Positions 59,584 through 64,000 of a stretch of DNA of 64,000 nt are shown here, one piece after another. Source of the DNA: Rattus norvegicus (taxonomy: Eukaryota > Chordata > Mammalia > Rodentia > Muridae); contig NC_086031.1 in NCBI RefSeq assembly GCF_036323735.1, positions 38,089,225 through 38,153,224 on the forward strand, read 5' to 3'. A program made the position numbers and the translations under genes. The first letter of the stretch is position 1, and the number at the start of each line of letters is the position of its first letter. Below the pieces are notes generated by a model, which saw only the letters and a program-made list of their open reading frames with translations, was not told the DNA's origin and did no database searches.

Positions 59584-59585
<2 letters not shown>

Positions 59586-59652
<67 letters not shown>
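59586..59652. repeat. Composite (TA)n(CA)n microsatellite
   Basis: About 22 TA units followed by about 11 CA units. Confidence 0.98.
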
Positions 59653-59889
59653 GGTGTTAGTGTGTGTGTACATATTTGTGCAGATGCATACACCTGTGCA
59701 CACACAGAGAGAAGGGACATCAGTTTTCCTGATCTATTAATTTTTACAGAGTCTCAACAGAGACTCTACAGAGTTTCTCATTAAATTTTGAGGATAAGCT
59801 GGTGGTTAGCAAGCCCCAATGATTCTTCTATCCCAAATCCTCATAACATTAGGGCTTCATGTGCTAATACAACCATATATGACTTTTTA

Positions 59890-59975
59890 CATGGATGATG
59901 GATAATCAAAATCAGAATATCATGCTTGTGCAGCAAATGTTCTTACCCACTGAGCCGTTTGCTTAGCCCTAGTTG
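59890..59975 (-). mobile_element. B4-like SINE 5' scrap
   Basis: CATGCTTGTGCAGCAAATGTTCTTACCCACTGAGCCGTTTGC, an inverted tRNA-like head. Confidence 0.6.
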
Positions 59976-60019
59976 TACACTTTTAATACAAACATGAAAC
60001 CTATTTCTTTAAGTCTCTT

Positions 60020-60395
60020 AAGAATATTCTACAAAATGCCAAACAATCAGAGCTTCCAGGGACTAAGCCACTACCCAAAGACTATACATGGACTGACCCT
60101 GGGCTCCAACTGCATAGGTAGCAATAAATAGCCTAGTAAGGGCATCAGTGGAAGGGGAAGCCCTTGGTCCTGCCAAGGCTGGACCCCTGGGGAATGGTAT
60201 TTTTGTGGGAAGGACGGCAATAGGGGGATGATTGGGAGAGGAAAACCCATATAGAATGGGAGGGGGAGGAGTTAGGGGTTGTTGGCATGGAAACCCGGGA
60301 AAGGGAATAACATTTGAAATGTAAACAAGAAATACCAAATTCAATAAAGATGGAAAGAAGAAAAAAGAGAAAGAATTGAGAAAAAAGAATATTCT
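60020..60395 (+). mobile_element. 5'-truncated L1 3'UTR copy with perfect target duplication
   Basis: Body 60031-60384: ATGCCAAACAATCAGAGCTTCCAGGGACTAAGCC, GACTATACATGGACTGACCCTGGG, purine-rich tract (60220-60285), GGGAATAACATTTGAAATGTAAACAAGAAATACC and an A/G-rich tail. AAGAATATTCT at 60020-60030 is repeated exactly at 60385-60395. Related to the 43 and 47 kb 3'UTRs. Confidence 0.93.
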
Positions 60396-60399
60396 GTAT

Positions 60400-62305
60400 A
60401 AAAATGATTTTCACTATAGTATCTGCCCTTAACTCATACATCAATTGATGTGTCCTCACTGAGAGACATAGTACAGTTGTAGTACAGTGTTAGAGCACTA
60501 AATATGAGGTTTGATCTGCAGCATACAAATACCAAAAATAGATGTATTCTTTAATGCATAGAATATATATTTATTTTAATACCATTTGAAATAGAAATGC
60601 AATTGAATCTTCAGTGTTTCTATATGTTAAATACTAATGAAAGCCTATTAAAATATCTCGAGAATAACTAAGAGCTCACTCTCCGGAGTAAAGTAAAAAA
60701 CAAATACCAGCAACAGAATATCAGCAAAAGCAGAAAGAGGAAAAAATAAGTTTAATGCAGAATTCAAGTATGGAAATCAGGTAAAAGAGAATGAAGATTG
60801 GAAGAAGTCACCACTCAAGACAAGACATAGCGCTCAAACATGACTTAATGGAAGAGAATTTGCCTAATATGTGAGAGGCTTCCACTAAGCAAACAGTAAC
60901 AGAACAAACACACATAATATAGCTGCAGTGTTATTAGTGCCAAAACCAGGATGTTCCCAGAATGAAAACAAGACAATGCCTTTCAGAGAAATATGTGACA
61001 AAAAGATAAAAGACACATCAGTATACAAACAGAGAAGATATTTAAATGTCAATGTATGAACAGGGAAGATACTTAAATAGGTAGAGGTTGTTACATTACC
61101 CATAAGGCATAGAAATCACTGTGTGTAGAATACTAAAACGACAGCAAATCCAACCATAAAATCTGAGTTACTGATAAATACAACATGAAAGTGGGAGAAG
61201 GAATTAAAGAATCTCTAATAAATTCAAGTAAGGAAGGCAGTGAACTAAATGGATAGCTGAAAGGATCTCAATATATAAATAGATAATAGATGATAATAGC
61301 AGACAGATAGATGAGAGATAAATAGATGATACATAATAGTTTTTGATAGCATAGATAATAGGTTATTGGTAAAGAAGTGATAGTCACAATGAGATAGGTG
61401 ATAGATAGATAGATAGGTAGATGATAAAGAGATGGATGGATAAATATAGGGATAGATGATAGATATCATCATGTATTAGCAATTGGAATATGTATTATAC
61501 ATCAGACTGTAATGATATAATTCAGAAAGGAACCAATCTCCATACTACCACTGTGGTAAATATTTATATGAAAACAAAACAACTATAAATTTTGATTAGG
61601 ATGAATGTAATGAGCTACTTGTACACTTGTCTATGTATCCCAGTTGCTCAAATAACGACTTGCCATAACATGATGAAAGTTATATGCTCAAAATTCTTTG
61701 GTAATAACACTGATCATGCTAATCCAAGACCACAAGACCTTTTAAATTGGGTTATGACCATCACTCCAGAATTGCTGCAAAGCCTAGACTACGGCAAGGC
61801 AACTAGTAGTTCATATTTCATTAGTTCCTTTTCTCCTCTTCCAGAAGCAACTTTCACCTCCTCTCACTATAGGCATTCATTTCAGTGATTAAGATACAGT
61901 TACTATGTGGTCTGCTTCATAAATCTTTCCTCTGGGAAGACCAGAGGAACAGTGAGGAAATGAACAGACAAAATGGCAGAGGGCCGTGCACACACCCATC
62001 TAGGCAGCAGTGCCTGAATACATCTGTGCTTCCACTCAATGGGAGCATCAAAGGAAAAACATAAAAGCAGGAAAGAAAGAAAAGAAAGGAAACACATCCC
62101 TCCTACTCCTCTCACCTTTAGTCACAGTTATCTTTCTCTCTGATGTGCACTCCCTTGTACTCTACCATCCAAGCCTGGATTACAAGTTAATAATGCACTT
62201 TGAAGCAACAGTCATCTTAGGGAACTGAGTCTAGCTTGTTAGTTTTCTGTTCATTTCCTCTGAAACCCTTTTTAGGTTTATGTGTTTTGCTTCCTTATCT
62301 GATTG
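60400..62305. other. No gene seen; ID-like relic and degenerate GATA tract
   Basis: An ID/tRNA-Ala-like relic lies at about 60458-60535 (AGTACAGTGTTAGAGCACTAAATATGAGGTTTGATCTGCAGC). Degenerate (GATA)n lies at about 61262-61465. A 98-codon frame at 61592-61888 has no recognisable domain. Confidence 0.5.
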
Positions 62306-62307
62306 AA

Positions 62308-62480
62308 TGTTGGCCTGCATGTATGTATGTATGTGTATCAAGTCCGAGGGTGTCTGATCACCCAGAATTTTGGTTATGGGTGCTTGTATACCATCACATG
62401 GATGCTAGAAACAAAACCCAGGTTCTCTGCAAGAGCAGGAAGGGATCTTAACCACTGAGCTATTTCACTACCTCTTCTCC
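62308..62480 (-). mobile_element. B3-type SINE
   Basis: ATGTATGTATGTATGTGTATC, ATGGGTGCTTGTATACCATC, CTAGAAACAAAACCCAGGTTCTCTGCAAGAGCAG and ATCTTAACCACTGAGCTATTTC, the inverted B3 order. Confidence 0.8.
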
Positions 62481-62501
62481 TGAAATTTTAAACAAATTTT
62501 C

Positions 62502-62503
62502 CC

Positions 62504-62558
<55 letters not shown>

Positions 62559-62570
62559 CAGACAGATAAA
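62502..62570. repeat. (GATA)n(GACA)n microsatellite
   Basis: About 12-13 GATA units followed by two to three GACA/GATA units. Confidence 0.97.
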
Positions 62571-62726
62571 TAGAGTGGCTTTGTTCTCAGTTTCCAAATG
62601 TTATAGCAGGAAATCTATATCAATGCTGATGAATGAGAAACTAAATCATTTAGTGACAAAAACTATAAATGAAAAATAAATGACTTTACCAAGTGGATGG
62701 AGTCCTTCAAAGTTAGTGAAAGTTTT

Positions 62727-62782
62727 CTCCCTCCTCCTCATTCTCCTCCTCCTTCTGATCCTTCTCCTATTTCTCCTTTATT
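62727..62782. repeat. (TCC)n-rich low complexity
   Basis: CTCCTCCTCATTCTCCTCCTCC and similar, a polypyrimidine stretch. Confidence 0.85.
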
Positions 62783-62827
62783 AAGATGGGAAATGTGCAT
62801 ATGATTTTCTGCTTAGAAGAGAGATCA

Positions 62828-63011
62828 GGGCCCAGGAAGTAGCTCATTATATAAAGACACTCGCCTCCAAGCCTGATGACGTTAACTTGATCTCTAGGAT
62901 CCACAAAGTGGAAGAAGAGAATTGAATCATAGAAGTTGCCTTCTGATACCACAAAGCATGGCTTGCAGGCACACAATGAATGAATGAATGAATGAATGAA
63001 TGAATGAATGA
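62828..63011 (+). mobile_element. B4-type SINE with (GAAT)n tail
   Basis: GGGCCCAGGAAGTAGCTCATTATATAAAGACACTCGCCTCCAAGCCTGATGACG is a clear tRNA-like head; GGATCCACAAAGTGGAAGAAGAGAATTGAATC follows. Ends in (AATG)n at about 62975-63011. Confidence 0.8.
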
Positions 63012-63247
63012 AATTTTAATTTTTAAAAGTATAATAGAATAAATAGGGACGATAGTAGGAGGAAAAATGACAGGTTAGGATTCTGAAAAATGAGGGAAAG
63101 CATTATGACAAACATAGATCTATCTGTACCATCACAACTACAGGCCAGGCATGCTGGCTTATTTCCTTCCTTTGGCAAAGAAACAAGCTGATTATTCCCA
63201 CACACAGCTGTGACTCATCAACTATAGACTGAGTAAGTGATGGATTT

Positions 63248-63495
63248 CTACACCAACATTGGGGGGATGATTGCTTCAATGCATAAACAGCATTATACAC
63301 CAGCATTGGGGATGAATGCTTCAATGTACAACCAGCATTGTGGGTGATTGCTTCAATGCACAAACAGCATTATACACCACCAGCAGGGCTGATTGAATGT
63401 TCAAAGAACATTGGGGTGATTGCTTCAATGGACAACCAGTGTTCTACACCAGCATTGGGGGTTATTGCTTCAATGAATGAACAGCTTTGATGCAA
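63248..63495. repeat. Minisatellite with alternating ~45-bp and ~27-32-bp units
   Basis: The motif TTGCTTCAATG or a close variant starts at 63271, 63316, 63348, 63393, 63420 and 63465 (spacings 45, 32, 45, 27, 45). Long units carry ATACACCAGCATT between CAGCATT and GGGG; short ones lack it. So there is a higher-order period of about 72-77 bp, roughly three copies. Confidence 0.9.
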
Positions 63496-63749
63496 AGCAA
63501 CATTTTCGTCAAACTATTTAGTGCATGAAGTCTGGAGAATATTAACTTTTGTCTACATGCCATGGCCAGTTACAAGCAGTGCACACGAAGAAAACAAGAT
63601 CCTGTCTGTTGACAAGGAGGGAAATTTAAGCCTTTTGATGGCTGGGGTCAAAGACACTGCTGTCATTTCTGTTGTGAACAAGATGAATGGTAATCTCTAC
63701 CGATCTCAGCATTAGCAAAGGGTTAATGCCGATAAAGTTAACTAACGTT

Positions 63750-63935
63750 GGGGCTAGAGAAGTTGTTCAGAGATTAGAAATCTTTACTGCTCACAGAGAG
63801 AATTCTAGCTCCATTCCCAACACTCCAAACAAGCGATGCACAACTGCTTATTTCTTAAGCTCCAGGGTGTCCAATGCTTTCTCCTGACCTTCATGGGCAT
63901 CTGAATGAATTTGTACATACATAAAAATAAAAGCT
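63750..63935 (+). mobile_element. B2/B3-type SINE relic
   Basis: GTTGGGGCTAGAGAAGTTGTTCAGAGATTAGAAATCTTTACTGCTCACAGAGAG head, CTCCATTCCCAACACTCC, CTCCTGACCTTCATGGGCATC, and A-rich tail with AATAAA. Confidence 0.75.
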
Positions 63936-64000
63936 TAAAATATCAAAAAATAAGGCAATTTCAGGAAACTGCTAGACTTCTGTGTTTCACATCCACGAGG

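Noticed and set aside
61592..61888. 98-codon plus-strand frame
   Set aside because: No recognisable motif and no exon boundaries that make sense.
62502..63011. Tandem GATA and AATG arrays considered as a CRISPR-like or regulatory array
   Set aside because: Simple-sequence microsatellites with no spacers, in mammalian DNA.
63248..63495. Coding repeat protein
   Set aside because: The repeat unit lengths (45, 32, 27) break frame and stops are frequent; it is a non-coding minisatellite.

Overview
This is mammalian nuclear DNA from a murine rodent, most probably rat. It is AT-rich and dominated by rodent-specific repeats: LINE-1 with rat-type ORF1/ORF2 and a 5'UTR built from ~605 bp repeat units, SINEs of the B1, B2, B3, B4 and ID types, and very many (CA/TG)n, (TA)n and (GATA)n microsatellites. 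I see no host protein-coding exon, tRNA, rRNA, CRISPR array or prokaryotic feature. It reads as a gene desert or a large intron. The only host-gene-derived sequence is a dead processed copy of Rpl23a (about 35.07-35.62 kb).

Layout. 0-2.16 kb: 3' part of an old L1 (+) carrying a nested B2 SINE. 2.2-10.4 kb: non-coding DNA with SINE relics, microsatellites and an LTR-like segment. 10.39-16.71 kb: an old, essentially full-length L1 (+) with both ORFs destroyed. 17-35 kb: SINEs, older interspersed repeats (some nested), L1 3' fragments on the minus strand and long microsatellites. 35.07-35.62 kb: Rpl23a pseudogene. 37.40-44.02 kb: a young full-length L1 (+) bounded by a perfect 17-bp target-site duplication. 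Its ORF1 is intact (357 aa) and its ORF2 is open for 1256 codons. 47.3-50.1 kb and 60.0-60.4 kb: further 5'-truncated L1 3'UTR copies, all (+). The remainder is SINE relics, microsatellites, a perfect 24-bp inverted repeat at 55.17 kb and a small alternating-unit minisatellite at 63.25 kb.

The only protein-coding system is the young L1: ORF1p (RNA-binding trimeric chaperone) and ORF2p (endonuclease plus reverse transcriptase) would form the L1 ribonucleoprotein. This copy has a 5-bp deletion just after the normal ORF2 start. It puts the first 19-20 codons, including the conserved Asn of the endonuclease active site, out of frame, while an in-frame ATG created next to it opens the rest of ORF2. 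A 17-nt non-L1 segment between two A tracts at its 3' end looks like a short 3' transduction. I found no convincing new biological system; the most informative signals are these details of the young L1, the 55.17 kb hairpin and the 63.3 kb minisatellite.

SINE and old-repeat calls come from recognising family consensus features by eye. Their edges are approximate (about 10-30 bp), and several older interspersed repeats are described without a family name.
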